Source: Clostridiaceae bacterium (lineage in GTDB: Bacteria > Bacillota > Clostridia > DSM-8532). From it: a stretch of DNA of 64,000 nucleotides. The stretch's first letter is position 1. The number at the start of each line of letters is the position of its first letter. Where the stretch lies: NCBI GenBank assembly GCA_012840245.1, contig DULR01000083.1, positions 1 through 64,000 on the forward strand, read 5' to 3'. A model generated the notes under the pieces. It was given only the letters and a program-made list of their open reading frames with translations, searched no databases and had not been told where the DNA came from. Both the position numbers and the translations under genes were made by a program. Positions 1 through 9,207 of this stretch are shown here, in pieces.

Positions 1-267
1 ATCACTTTAAGCACATAAAGATTTGCCCTTTTCTCCACTTTATTCTGCTGTCAAGGTACAGATTACCAATTCGTTACACTTTTGTAATCTCAAATCGCTG
101 TTTTCATAACTTTTTTGACACTACCTCGAAAAACTTGCACAAACTCTCACTGGCAACTTATGTATTGATAACATAAATTAGATCTGAGCTTGAGTAATTT
201 TAGAAGTATTATATCAGATATATTACCTTGAATCAATTTTTTATACATTAAACTCAAAAATACCATG
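1..267. other. AT-rich intergenic edge, no gene seen
   Basis: This stretch lies downstream of the histidine kinase gene and runs to the window edge. It is AT-rich, with stop codons in all frames. I see no convincing hairpin followed by a T-run and no RNA gene in it. Confidence 0.5.
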
Positions 268-1491
268 TCAGGAGATTTCTTTTTCGAATCCGGAATAAAT
301 ATCTGAAAATTCGATATTTACACGATGGACACCGTTATACGACGTTGTGTGCTTGTATTTGCTTTCGGGCTCGGCTACAGAATGGTATAAAGACTGGTTC
401 AGGACCTTTGCGGGCAAATATACACAGAATTCGCTTCCTACTGATCTTTCACTATTGACCTGTATCTTGCCTCCATGGGCTTCTACAAATGCTTTTACAA
501 GGTACAATCCTAATCCTGTGCCTTCTCTGTTCCGTACAAGGCTATCGTCTTTATTGAATATTTCAAAAATCTTGCTAAGCTTATCCTTTGGTATTCCAAC
601 ACCGGTATCTTTGACTGTCAGAATCACATTATCATTGTCACCGGAAAGCTTGACCTTTATGATCCCGTTTTTGTCAGTGAATTTGATCGCATTGGAAATA
701 AGGTTCAGCAATATCCTTTCTATCATGTCCGGGTCGCAGGCTATTATTTTTTTCTCCATTTCGGTTTCAAAGATCAGGGTTATGCCTTTCGATTCAGCAT
801 ATCTTTTTACTGATAGAGTTATGTCTTTTGCCAGTTCGACTATATCATAATTGGCCATTTTTGCCTTAAGGTATCCGCTGCCATGACGGCATATGTCGAG
901 CAGATTATTGGTCAGTCTCATCATTCTGTAACAGTTTTGGCGTATGATATTGATCTGGGCGGGCACCTTCTTCTTGTAATCGGAGGAATCCAGATTGTTT
1001 CTGTAACTGTCAATGAGCTGAACTGAAGAAAAAATTACATTCAGAGGTGTTTTGATTTCATGTGAAAGGCTTGCTATTATTCCGGCACTTTCTTTTCCCC
1101 AGTTTTCAATGCTCTCGGCCATCTTGTCGAATGCTTCGGCTGTCATGCCTATCTTATCATTGGTTTTTATATTCGTCCGTGCTGAATAGTCCCCTTCCAT
1201 TATTTTTTTAGCGGTATCCTGCAGCGATTTGACAGGTTTCAGTAAATAATCTGACAAAATCAGAGTGAAAACCGATGTAAGGAGAAAAGTGATGCCGAAA
1301 ATGATCAATTCTTCTTTAATTATTCTGTTATAAATGCCATTTATCAATTCTTTTGGGATACTGATGAGACCGGAGAACATCATCTTCCTGTGAAATCTGA
1401 ACAGATAGAGAACTCTTAAAAATGAAATGGGTGTTATTATTGCGTTAACCATTATTAATAGCTTTATTCTGATACTCATCTTTTTAAACAT
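268..1491 (-). CDS. membrane sensor histidine kinase
   Basis: Two-component sensor kinase of about 407 residues, predicted to autophosphorylate on a histidine and pass phosphate to a response regulator. Two hydrophobic helices near the N-terminus flank only about 30 extracytoplasmic residues. A HAMP linker (LLKPVKSL...EGDY) follows, then the HisKA box SLSHEIKTPLNVI with the phospho-acceptor near residue 144, then the HATPase motifs: N box LLNLISNAIKFTD, G1 VKDTGVGIP, G2 EGTGLGLYLVKAF. An upstream ATG at 1575 is possible, but the codons between it and 1491 spell out the Shine-Dalgarno sequences (AGGAGG, then GAGG 5 nt before the ATG), so 1491 is the likely start. No response regulator gene lies nearby, so it is an orphan within this window. 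The short sensor loop suggests it senses something in or at the membrane (inference). Confidence 0.9.
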   Translation of the reverse strand: MFKKMSIRIKLLIMVNAIITPISFLRVLYLFRFHRKMMFSGLISIPKELINGIYNRIIKEELIIFGITFLLTSVFTLILSDYLLKPVKSLQDTAKKIMEGDYSARTNIKTNDKIGMTAEAFDKMAESIENWGKESAGIIASLSHEIKTPLNVIFSSVQLIDSYRNNLDSSDYKKKVPAQINIIRQNCYRMMRLTNNLLDICRHGSGYLKAKMANYDIVELAKDITLSVKRYAESKGITLIFETEMEKKIIACDPDMIERILLNLISNAIKFTDKNGIIKVKLSGDNDNVILTVKDTGVGIPKDKLSKIFEIFNKDDSLVRNREGTGLGLYLVKAFVEAHGGKIQVNSERSVGSEFCVYLPAKVLNQSLYHSVAEPESKYKHTTSYNGVHRVNIEFSDIYSGFEKEIS

Positions 1492-1592
1492 AAAATCCTC
1501 AAATCCTCCTGATGTAAACGAAGCTATTAATATCGTTGCCATGGATTCGATGGAACGTGGCAGCCCTAACAACACATCTTTTATTACTTAAT

Positions 1593-1622
1593 ATTATAAT
1601 CATATAATATGCTTTATATCAA
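1593..1622 (-). promoter_or_regulatory. sigma-A type promoter of the histidine kinase
   Basis: On the minus strand TTGATA (1622-1617) and TATAAT (1598-1593) are separated by 18 nt. Transcription would start near 1586, about 95 nt before the preferred kinase start at 1491. Confidence 0.5.
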
Positions 1623-1783
1623 ATAATTTCTTATTTTATGGATATCTCACAATATAAATAGCCATTGGAAAGTAAAAGAGGGCGATGAATATTTCCCACT
1701 CATTTCAAATAATGTATTTACCACCCGTTGAATGGTTTCATTCATCTCCCTCATATTTACGATAAAAAATGAATTGCAGTAAT

Positions 1784-2857
1784 TCAGCGTTTTACCCTTG
1801 CATTGCCCTGCCATATGCTCCATATCTGCTCTTCGTCTGCAGGCTGGGCATAGTCGGTCAAAAGTGTCGTTGCCAGAGCTCCGCTTGCCCATCCGAACTG
1901 GATCCATTTCTCAGGCTCCCAGCCCTTCAGTATCCCGTAAAGCAGTCCGCCCACAAATCCGTCTCCTCCCCCGATCCGGTCAAGGACATGGATCTCACGG
2001 GGCTCGACTACATGCCAGTTGTCGCCTTCCAGCATGATCGCCCCCCACAGATGGCTGTTGGTGTTTATGACCTGCCTGAGCGTTGTGGCATACACTGATG
2101 CATTGGGATATTCTTTTCTGACGCGGCCGATCATAGCTTTGAAGCTTTCGATTTTCGATGCCAGATCTTTTCCTCCAGCTTCGGGCCCTTCGATGCCAAG
2201 GCAGAGCTGGAAATCCTCCTCATTGCCTACGAGGATGTCAGAAATCCCTGCTATTTCAGAGAATATCTTTTTCAGCTCATCCTCTCTGTCCTTCCAGAAT
2301 GAAGCCCTGTAATTGAGGTCAAAGGATATCCTCGTTCCGTATTTTTTGGCCGCTTTTGCAAGCTCAAGGCAGAATATGCCTGTCTCATGGGACAGCGCTG
2401 CGATGAGACCTGACAAATGAAGGATCTGAACGCCTTCCCTGCCAAATATCCGCTCCAGGTCGAAATCCTTCACATTCAAAGTCCTCCCGACTTCTCCGGC
2501 TCTGTCGTTGTGGACTCTCGGTCCTCTTGAACCAAAGCCGCTGTCAGCTATGTTGAACTGGTGTCGATATCCCCAGGGTCCTCCCTGAGGCACTTCCTTT
2601 CCTTCGTACTGCATATGCCTTGAAGCCAGATTGCTTTTGATAAAGGCAGCGATCGGGCTGTCTTTTACAAACGTTGTGAGGACCTTGACAGGAAGCCCCA
2701 GATAAGAAGCAATGCTTGCAACATTAGTTTCAGCACTTGTTGCCTGCATGATGAAGGTATCACTGCAATGAACAGGCTGGCCGTCTTTGGGTGTTATCCT
2801 GACCCCCATGCTTGTAGGTACTACCAGTGAATAGGCAAAATCCTTGCGAAGTTCCAT
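1784..2857 (-). CDS. kdgK: PfkB-family sugar kinase, probable 2-keto-3-deoxygluconate kinase
   Basis: Ribokinase/PfkB-fold kinase of 357 residues. The C-terminal signature DRIGGGDGFVGGLLYG carries the anion-hole glycines and the catalytic Asp (GGGD). Family knowledge plus position, last gene of a hexuronate operon 12 nt after uxaC, point to phosphorylation of 2-keto-3-deoxy-D-gluconate (KDG) to KDPG before aldol cleavage. The ATG at 2857 has GGAGGG 8 nt upstream. The protein is slightly longer than typical KdgK (about 310-340 residues). Substrate assignment rests on context; another 2-keto sugar acid or a sugar could be the true substrate. Confidence 0.8.
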   Translation of the reverse strand: MELRKDFAYSLVVPTSMGVRITPKDGQPVHCSDTFIMQATSAETNVASIASYLGLPVKVLTTFVKDSPIAAFIKSNLASRHMQYEGKEVPQGGPWGYRHQFNIADSGFGSRGPRVHNDRAGEVGRTLNVKDFDLERIFGREGVQILHLSGLIAALSHETGIFCLELAKAAKKYGTRISFDLNYRASFWKDREDELKKIFSEIAGISDILVGNEEDFQLCLGIEGPEAGGKDLASKIESFKAMIGRVRKEYPNASVYATTLRQVINTNSHLWGAIMLEGDNWHVVEPREIHVLDRIGGGDGFVGGLLYGILKGWEPEKWIQFGWASGALATTLLTDYAQPADEEQIWSIWQGNARVKR

Positions 2858-2869
2858 TTGAGATCCCTC

Positions 2870-4276
2870 CTAAATATTGATTTCAAAATATCTGATCGCG
2901 TTATTATAGCAAATGTCTTCGATCATACCTCCAAGAAGCTCATAATCCATGGGAGCAAATCCGCTTTGCATCCAGTCCCCGACCAGATTGCAAAGAATTC
3001 GGCGGAAGTATTCGTGGCGGGTATATGAAAGAAAGCTTCTCGAATCGGTAAGCATGCCTATGAATGTGCCAAGAAGCCCAGTATTGCCCAAAGCCTTCAG
3101 ATGCCTTTCTATCCCGTCATAATGATCGTTGTACCACCATGCCGGTCCCAGCTGATGCTTGCCTTTTACAGGACTTTTTTGAAAGCTGCCTATGATGGAT
3201 GCTATCTTGTAGTAATCATTGCCATCAAGGCAATATACTATTGTTTTTGGAAGCTCTTCGGTTTTTTCAAGGCTGTCCATCAGTGCTGCCAGCGATTCGG
3301 CCGAAATACCGGTCCCGATGGTGTCAAATCCCGCATCCTTTCCCACAGCTTCCAGCATTCGCGAGTTTATATTCCTTATGACACCCACATGCAGCTGCAT
3401 TGCAAATCCAAGATCATTATATATCCTTCCCAGATCAATCATCAGTTCTGTCTGGTAAGCATTTATTTCCTCCCGAGTCGGCTTTTCACCCTTCATTGCC
3501 TTTGAAAATGCCGATCTGGCATCTTTCTCAGAGATCATCGTAAAATCGGGAGAGCCGAAGGAATGGTCTGAAAGTATGCAGCCTGCTGATTTGAAAAATT
3601 CGGCTCTTAACAAAAGCGCACTGGCAACATCATCGAAGCTTTCTATGATAATGCCCGATGCTTCGGATAAACGCGATATATACTCTGCAAAGCCGGGTTC
3701 ACCGACAGCCAGCGCTCTTTCAGGTCTGAATGTAGGAAGGACCCTTACACCGAAGCTCTCGTCATTTGACAGTTCTATATGATATTTAAGATCGTCAGCA
3801 GGGTCATCTGTCGTACAGATCGCTTTTACGTTGCTCATTTGTATCAGCTTTCTGGCTGAAAGCTCCGAAAGCCTGTTTTTGCAGGTTTCCCAGATCATGG
3901 GCGCCGTTTTTGGACTGAGCAGCTCATCCACGCCAAAATAGCGCTTCAGCTCCATATGGGTCCAGTGATATAAAGGGTTGCCGACAGCCTTTGATATGGT
4001 ATCGGCCCACTTCAGAAATTTTTCGTAATTATCGGCATTCCCTGTGACATATTCCTCTTCGGACCCGTTGGCTCTCATCAGGCGCCATTTGTAATGGTCC
4101 TCGGCAAGCCAGACCTCGGTCAGATCCGCATACTTTTTATCCTCATAAATCTCTCTGGGATTTAAGTGGCAATGGAAGTCGAATATGGGCATTCTTTCGG
4201 CATACTCGTGATAAAGGCGCACCGCCGCATCGCTTCTCAGGAGAAAATTATCATTTATAAAACACTCCTTAGGCAT
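2870..4276 (-). CDS. uxaC: glucuronate isomerase UxaC
   Basis: Uronate isomerase of 468 residues converting D-glucuronate to D-fructuronate (and galacturonate to tagaturonate), the first step of cytosolic hexuronate breakdown. The N-terminal metal-site motif FDFHCHLNPREIYE and the following DHYKWRLMRANG block match the UxaC amidohydrolase family over full length, including the C-terminal YTRHEYFRRILC block. The start at 4276 (MPKECF...) gives the family length. An in-frame ATG at 4285 is better placed behind AAGGGG and overlaps the stop of the upstream LarA-like gene by 8 nt, so the two genes are translationally coupled either way. Confidence 0.93.
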   Translation of the reverse strand: MPKECFINDNFLLRSDAAVRLYHEYAERMPIFDFHCHLNPREIYEDKKYADLTEVWLAEDHYKWRLMRANGSEEEYVTGNADNYEKFLKWADTISKAVGNPLYHWTHMELKRYFGVDELLSPKTAPMIWETCKNRLSELSARKLIQMSNVKAICTTDDPADDLKYHIELSNDESFGVRVLPTFRPERALAVGEPGFAEYISRLSEASGIIIESFDDVASALLLRAEFFKSAGCILSDHSFGSPDFTMISEKDARSAFSKAMKGEKPTREEINAYQTELMIDLGRIYNDLGFAMQLHVGVIRNINSRMLEAVGKDAGFDTIGTGISAESLAALMDSLEKTEELPKTIVYCLDGNDYYKIASIIGSFQKSPVKGKHQLGPAWWYNDHYDGIERHLKALGNTGLLGTFIGMLTDSRSFLSYTRHEYFRRILCNLVGDWMQSGFAPMDYELLGGMIEDICYNNAIRYFEINI

Positions 4277-4277
4277 A

Positions 4278-5570
4278 TCAACCATTTCCTTCCCCTTCGA
4301 AAAGCTTTCTGCCTGCCCAGAGGCCAATTGCCGGGTTGCCTATATAGAAGATCTCTTCGCCGTCATCCAAAGTGTTATAGCCGTCTTTAAGCTTCTCAGG
4401 ATCATATTTCTTTAAAGCCTCTTCCAACGGCATGTATTTGAAGTTTACCCCCCTGATATCCTCTTCGCTTAACTTTTCGGTGGCATAAGTTATGCTGAAT
4501 CTGTCGTCGGATGAGCCATGGATAAGATGAGCGGCGGCAGAAAGGTTTTCTTTCAGATCTTCATTTGTCCTGTAATGTTCCAGAACCTTCATCCTGCCTA
4601 CATATCCATATTTCCGGATAAGCTTGTCTATGGTCTCATCCTCGCCGAATCTTCTGACTCCGGGAGCTAAAATAATCAGCTCCCCGCCGTCGGCAATGGC
4701 CATTCTTGTCCGGTATACGGCCTTGTTCCCAAGCCAGGTGCTCTTGAATTCCCTTTCGTCAAGGTAAACAACTACCTTTTTCAAAGGCTCCTCCAAAAAG
4801 ATAAGATTTTTCTGCTGGCTTAGGTTCACTGCTTCCTCGAACAGCCTGCGCTCCCTGCCTATAAAAAGCCCTTCCAGCCGGACATTTCCTGACATGTTGT
4901 CAACTGTGGTCACTGTAAGCACATATATAAGGGGTATATCTTTCAGTAAGTTCTCCTCGGCATAATCGAAGACCTTGCGGACAGGTGAATGATCACGCCC
5001 CATCATCCTCTCCATGCCATATACGGCACCAAGGAAATGGGAGCGGTCGATCATGGTTTTCCCTCCGCAGCCGACCAGTATATTTTTTGTGTAGTTGGCC
5101 ATGCCCACCACCTCGTGAGGTACGACCTGGCCGACCGAAATGATCTGATCATATGACTTATCCAAAAGTCTTCTGTTGACTTCAACATCGATGGGATAAT
5201 CGATCAGCCCTTCCGAGACCTCTTTTACGAACTCTGAAGGGACTGTTCCGATCTTTTCTATATCTGTACGCCAGTTATGGCTGATGACCGCTGAATATGG
5301 AACATCGGGGCCGAAAAATCCAAGGCATTCTTCTTCTGTCATGGGCTCATGGGTCCCCAGCGCGGGCATTATGTCCACCTGGCATGTATCTTTCAGCATA
5401 TTGTAATAAGCAGCGGTGATCTTTCCCGCATATGAATGAAGGCGGGTCAGATCGGGAGGAAGCAGCAGCACTTTTGAAAGCTTCCTGCCCTCTATGGATT
5501 TCTGAAGCGACTCGATAAGGATCTCATCTGATATGGGGCGGTTGTCGGCTGCTTTAACTGATATTTGCAA
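4278..5570 (-). CDS. LarA-family nickel-dependent racemase/epimerase homologue (DUF2088)
   Basis: Member of the lactate racemase LarA superfamily, 430 residues. LarA enzymes use a nickel pincer nucleotide cofactor bound through a lysine to racemise or epimerise 2-hydroxyacids by hydride transfer. Visible equivalents of LarA active-site blocks: PPDLTR (Asp/Arg), ALGTHEPMTEEE (His), VVPHEVVGM (His), GCGGKTMIDRSHF (cofactor Lys and nickel His). The start is TTG with GGAAGGTG 7 nt upstream. It sits between uxuB and uxaC in a glucuronate operon. D-mannonate and D-gluconate are C2 epimers, so a D-gluconate/D-mannonate 2-epimerase role is the most economical idea (inference; gluconate 2-epimerases of this family are known). 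The cofactor genes larB, larC and larE are not in the window. Confidence 0.85.
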   Translation of the reverse strand: MQISVKAADNRPISDEILIESLQKSIEGRKLSKVLLLPPDLTRLHSYAGKITAAYYNMLKDTCQVDIMPALGTHEPMTEEECLGFFGPDVPYSAVISHNWRTDIEKIGTVPSEFVKEVSEGLIDYPIDVEVNRRLLDKSYDQIISVGQVVPHEVVGMANYTKNILVGCGGKTMIDRSHFLGAVYGMERMMGRDHSPVRKVFDYAEENLLKDIPLIYVLTVTTVDNMSGNVRLEGLFIGRERRLFEEAVNLSQQKNLIFLEEPLKKVVVYLDEREFKSTWLGNKAVYRTRMAIADGGELIILAPGVRRFGEDETIDKLIRKYGYVGRMKVLEHYRTNEDLKENLSAAAHLIHGSSDDRFSITYATEKLSEEDIRGVNFKYMPLEEALKKYDPEKLKDGYNTLDDGEEIFYIGNPAIGLWAGRKLFEGEGNG

Positions 5571-5633
5571 TACGGTTCACCTTCCTTTATTGTAGGCTGC
5601 GTACGATTAACTGTAACTATAGTTCTTCTGAAT

Positions 5634-5838
5634 CATGCTGTTCAGAGATGAACTGCCTCCGCAGGAGTAGTTGAATGTTGTAATGCGAACAGTGCAGCTC
5701 GAACGAGGTAAAATCTGCCGGACGCAGATTTTAGCCGGCACGCACCCGGACGGTGCGATTGCCAGCGACCTCGTGAGAGCAAACTTGAGCATTGACAACT
5801 TCCTGCGACGAGGACAGCAGGAAGATCTGAACAGCATG
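5634..5838 (+). ncRNA. 205-bp structured repeat, copy 1; putative non-coding RNA element
   Basis: The element begins with CATGCTGTTCAGA and ends with its complement TCTGAACAGCATG. Inside are nested helices: CTCC-gca-GGAG; GTTGTAATGC with GCATTgACAAC; ACGAGGT with ACCTCGT, extended by GCTC/GAGC; hairpins AAAATCTG/CAGATTTT, CGCACC/GGTGCG and CTTCCTGC/GCAGGAAG. A 96% identical copy lies at 11424-11628. There is no plausible ORF. It sits between uxuB and the LarA-like gene, splitting the operon by about 300 bp. The strand is a guess, since the palindromic ends allow either. The size, multi-helix layout and ATGA at the end recall HEARO (IscB-associated omega RNA) elements lacking their ORF, but I could not test that. 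Confidence 0.6.
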
Positions 5839-5873
5839 ATAAACATAGTGTCTGAGAACAGCCATGTAACAAC

Positions 5874-6722
5874 TCACACTCCCGAATAAGCCGAAAATCC
5901 TCCGTCAACGGGCACCACTATGCCTGTTACGAATTCGGAGCCCTCGGAGCAAAGCCACAGCAGCGTGCCCAGCAGATCCTCGGGTTCGCCCAGACGTCCC
6001 ATGGGCGTCATGCTGAGGATCTTTTTCGTTCTGTCGTTGGGAGTTCCGTCTTCATTGTACAGAAGAGGCCTGTTCTGTATGGCTGAGAAAAATCCCGGAG
6101 CAATGGCGTTGACACGGATCCCCACCTTTGAAAAGTGTACTGCCAGCCATTTGGTGAAATTGGACACCGCAGCTTTGGCCCCGCTGTATGCAGGTATTTT
6201 GGTCAGCGGATTGAACGAATTCATGGAAGAAATATTTATGATTATACCCTTCCGGACTATCATGTCACGTGCAAACACCTGGGTGGATATGAGAGTTCCC
6301 AGAAAGTTCAGTCCGAAAATCGATTCGACCACCCTTGGGTCAAGATCGAAGAAGGTGATAAGGTCTTCCTTCCCTTCAAGATCTTCACTGAAGAAGTATT
6401 CCTTTGTCGTCGTTCCCTTCAGGTTATTTCCCCCTGCACCGTTAATCAATATGTCGCACGGTCCCAGCTTTTCATTCACAACTGCATGCGCAGCCTTCAT
6501 GCTTTCCGGATCGGTAACATCACCAGAAATCCCTATGGCCGTTCCGCCTTCGTTTATTATTTCCTCCGCGACCAGCTTTGCCTTATCCTCAGTCAGGTTT
6601 ATGACCGCAATTTTTGCGCCGCACTGGGCAAGAGCTTTCGCGAAACAGCTGCAGAGCACTCCTCCACCGCCGGTAACAACAGCGACCTTATCCTTCAGAT
6701 CGATCTTGAATGGCAGTCTCAT
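5874..6722 (-). CDS. uxuB: SDR oxidoreductase, probable D-mannonate oxidoreductase (fructuronate reductase)
   Basis: Short-chain dehydrogenase of 282 residues. The cofactor motif TGGGGVLCSCFAKAL is near residue 17, NGAGGN near 90, the catalytic Ser in INISSMNSF, and YSGAKAA supplies the Tyr and Lys. It resembles the SDR-type UxuB of Bacillus (YjmF group), which reduces D-fructuronate to D-mannonate with NAD(P)H. Position between gnd and uxaC supports this. The start at 6722 has GAGGAGG 10 nt upstream. Other SDR substrates cannot be excluded from sequence alone. Confidence 0.82.
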   Translation of the reverse strand: MRLPFKIDLKDKVAVVTGGGGVLCSCFAKALAQCGAKIAVINLTEDKAKLVAEEIINEGGTAIGISGDVTDPESMKAAHAVVNEKLGPCDILINGAGGNNLKGTTTKEYFFSEDLEGKEDLITFFDLDPRVVESIFGLNFLGTLISTQVFARDMIVRKGIIINISSMNSFNPLTKIPAYSGAKAAVSNFTKWLAVHFSKVGIRVNAIAPGFFSAIQNRPLLYNEDGTPNDRTKKILSMTPMGRLGEPEDLLGTLLWLCSEGSEFVTGIVVPVDGGFSAYSGV

Positions 6723-6743
6723 AATATCAATTCCTCCTCAACA

Positions 6744-8195
6744 CTATACATTATAGGTCGAAGCAGAAGTGCTTCCGCCCTCACCGGTCCAGTTGGTATG
6801 GAAAAACTCTCCGCGAGGTTTGTCTGTTCTTTCATAGGTATGGGCTCCAAAGTAATCCCTCTGTGCCTGAAGCAGGTTCGCCGGCAGTCTTTCACTTCTG
6901 TATCCGTCATAGTAGCATAAGGCTGAGGACAATGCCGGAACAGGGATGCCGTTCAGTGCTGCCTGGGCTACAACCATTCTCCAGCCTGCCTGGGCTTTTT
7001 CGATCTTATCCTTAAAGAACGGATCCAGAAGCAAATTAGTAAGATCCGGGTTTTTATCGAAGGCTTCCTTGATCTTGTCGAGGAATACCGATCTTATGAT
7101 GCAGCCTCCGCGCCACATGAGCGCGATCTCGCCGTATTTCAGATTCCAGCCGTAGGTTTTTGCCGCGGCCCGCATAAGGGTATATCCCTGTGCATAAGAT
7201 ACGATCTTCGAAGCATACAGGGCGTTCTTTATGGCTTCGATGAACTCCTTCCTGTCGCCTGAAAATGCCGGTTTCGGTCCTGTCAGGATCCTTGATGCGG
7301 CCACGCGTTCGTCCTTCATTGCCGAAAGGCAGCGTGCAAATACGGCTTCGCCAATCAGTGTGAGCGGGATACCTTCATCCAGAGATGCGATGGCTGTCCA
7401 TTTGCCCGTGCCTTTTTGTCCTGCTGTATCAAGTATCTTGTCAACGATGGGCTGACCGTCATCGTCCTTGTAGCCAAGAATATCACGGGTTATTTCTATC
7501 AGGTAGCTGTTGAGCTCACCCTCGTTCCATTCCCTGAACACCTCATGCATCTCGTCTGCCGACATTCCCAGATAATCCTTCATAAGCTGATAGGCCTCAC
7601 AGATAAGCTGCATGTCTCCGTATTCTATACCGTTGTGGACCATCTTGACGAAATGGCCCGCACCATTGTCTCCGACCCAGTCGCAGCATGGGCTTCCGTC
7701 CTCAACCTTTGCCGCGATTGCCTGGAAAATGGGTTTTACGTGTTCCCAGGCGGCATATGAACCACCCGGCATGATGCTGGGGCCTTTGAGCGCTCCTTCT
7801 TCTCCGCCAGATACTCCTGTTCCTATATATAAAAGGCCTTTGCTTTCAACATACTGTGTCCTGCGGATAGTATCGGGAAAATGGGAGTTTCCGCCATCTA
7901 TGATGATGTCTCCCCTGTCAAGATATGGGATAAGCATATCTATAAAATCATCGACCGGTTTGCCGGCCTTGACCATTATCATTATTTTTCTGGGAGTTTT
8001 CAAACTGTCCACGAGCTCTTGTATGGAATAGGTGCCAATGATGTTTTTGCCTTTCGCCCTGCCTTCGACAAACCTTGTCACTTTTTCGGTGCTGCGGTTG
8101 AAAACAGTTACCGTGAAGCCTTTGCTCTCCATGTTCATAACAAGGTTTTCCCCCATAACTGCAAGTCCGATAAGCCCGATATCCGCTTTTGTCAT
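6744..8195 (-). CDS. gnd: 6-phosphogluconate dehydrogenase, decarboxylating
   Basis: Enzyme of 483 residues oxidising 6-phosphogluconate to ribulose 5-phosphate and CO2 in the oxidative pentose phosphate branch. The N-terminal Rossmann motif [13 protein letters not shown] and the catalytic block [19 protein letters not shown] (with Lys and Asn) are intact, and the length is normal for the dimeric form. The start is placed at 8195: AGGAGG lies 9 nt before it, while the ATG at 8204 directly abuts the Shine-Dalgarno sequence. It is the first gene of the sugar-acid operon and reads away from the divergent AraC-type regulator. No gluconate kinase is in the window. Confidence 0.95.
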   Translation of the reverse strand: MTKADIGLIGLAVMGENLVMNMESKGFTVTVFNRSTEKVTRFVEGRAKGKNIIGTYSIQELVDSLKTPRKIMIMVKAGKPVDDFIDMLIPYLDRGDIIIDGGNSHFPDTIRRTQYVESKGLLYIGTGVSGGEEGALKGPSIMPGGSYAAWEHVKPIFQAIAAKVEDGSPCCDWVGDNGAGHFVKMVHNGIEYGDMQLICEAYQLMKDYLGMSADEMHEVFREWNEGELNSYLIEITRDILGYKDDDGQPIVDKILDTAGQKGTGKWTAIASLDEGIPLTLIGEAVFARCLSAMKDERVAASRILTGPKPAFSGDRKEFIEAIKNALYASKIVSYAQGYTLMRAAAKTYGWNLKYGEIALMWRGGCIIRSVFLDKIKEAFDKNPDLTNLLLDPFFKDKIEKAQAGWRMVVAQAALNGIPVPALSSALCYYDGYRSERLPANLLQAQRDYFGAHTYERTDKPRGEFFHTNWTGEGGSTSASTYNV

Positions 8196-8272
8196 AACTT
8201 TCATCCTCCTGTGAAGAAATCAATTTTACACATTAATTATATAATTACTATTTGAAAATTTCTTTGCTATTA

Positions 8273-8303
8273 TTGACGATTTTATTGCAAATATTGCTAT
8301 AAT
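8273..8303 (+). promoter_or_regulatory. candidate promoter of the AraC-type regulator
   Basis: TATAAT at 8298-8303 is preceded by TG one base upstream (extended -10). TTGACG at 8273-8278 is a possible -35 box, but the spacer is 19 nt, longer than ideal. The leader before the ATG at 8322 would be very short. The 126-bp gap to gnd must also hold the minus-strand promoter, for which I see no clear boxes. Confidence 0.4.
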
Positions 8304-8321
8304 GATAAAGGGGGTAATGAA

Positions 8322-9185
8322 ATGGATTCTTTCAATCAGATTTTTACACACAGACAACACATGATAAACGACAATTTCGAGTATTTTCATTATAAAGACG
8401 ATCCGCATCTCGAGGTCGGTTACCATAGCCATGACTTCTATGAGATATACTTTCTTTTGTCGGGAAAAGTCACTTATCTGATCGAGGGCAAATCTTATTC
8501 TCTTAAGCCTTGGGATATTCTTATCATCAACAATAAGGATCTCCATAAACCGATCATTGAATCGGGCTCAGTATATGAGCGGATCGTGATCTGGATCAAT
8601 CCTGATTACATAAGGAAGCTGTGCACTCCTTCGTCGGATCTTCTAACATGCTTTGAATCAACTTCGAAAAACAGGTACAGCCTGTTAAGACCCGGTGCCG
8701 AAATGCTCAATTCCATCAAAAACACCGTTTTTAAACTTGAAAAGGTTTTATTTGCCAACAGCTTCGGCAGCGACATATTGACCGGGACCTATCTGACCGA
8801 ACTGATAGTGTTGATCAATAAAGCCTATCTGGATACTGATGTAGTCAGCATCGAAGAAGATATATCATACAATTCCACTGTAAATGACATCATACATTAC
8901 ATCAACCGGAATCTGGGCAGCGATCTGTCCCTGGAATCCTTGTCAAAGAGATATTTCATGAGCAAATATCATCTGCTGCGGGAGTTCAAAAAGCATACAG
9001 GCTATACTCTTCACAGCTACATAAGCAAAAAAAGGTTACTGACAGCCAAATCGCTCCTAAGAAGCGGATCGAGCATAAGCGATGTATGCCGGGAATGCGG
9101 ATATAACAACTACTCCAATTTTATCAGAAGCTTTACAAAGGCTTTTGATATCTCGCCGAAAAAATATGCAAGGGAGGCTCGATAG
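8322..9185 (+). CDS. AraC-family transcriptional regulator
   Basis: Regulator of 287 residues. The N-terminal half is a cupin-like ligand domain (HSHDFYEIYFLLSGKVTYLIEG, then KPWDILIINNKDLHKP); the last 100 residues are a double helix-turn-helix AraC domain (SLESLSKRYFMSKYHLLREF and SISDVCRECGYNNYSNFIRSF). GGGGG lies 7 nt before the ATG. It is divergent from gnd with a shared 126-bp control region, so control of the gnd-uxuB-larA-uxaC-kdgK operon in response to a sugar acid is likely (inference from arrangement). Confidence 0.92.
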   Translation: MDSFNQIFTHRQHMINDNFEYFHYKDDPHLEVGYHSHDFYEIYFLLSGKVTYLIEGKSYSLKPWDILIINNKDLHKPIIESGSVYERIVIWINPDYIRKLCTPSSDLLTCFESTSKNRYSLLRPGAEMLNSIKNTVFKLEKVLFANSFGSDILTGTYLTELIVLINKAYLDTDVVSIEEDISYNSTVNDIIHYINRNLGSDLSLESLSKRYFMSKYHLLREFKKHTGYTLHSYISKKRLLTAKSLLRSGSSISDVCRECGYNNYSNFIRSFTKAFDISPKKYAREAR

Positions 9186-9207
9186 AGACTCCCTTTGTAC
9201 TTATTAC

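Noticed and set aside
5634-5838. Open frames through the 205-bp repeat (79-97 codons on either strand) as a small protein gene
   Set aside because: The differences between the two copies fall in helices rather than third codon positions, no start signal is shared, and the frames have a shadow-like composition.
5920-6920. Long plus-strand open frames (278 and 261 codons) opposite uxuB
   Set aside because: They are antisense to a well-supported SDR gene, have no ribosome site, and translate to a composition with no family resemblance.
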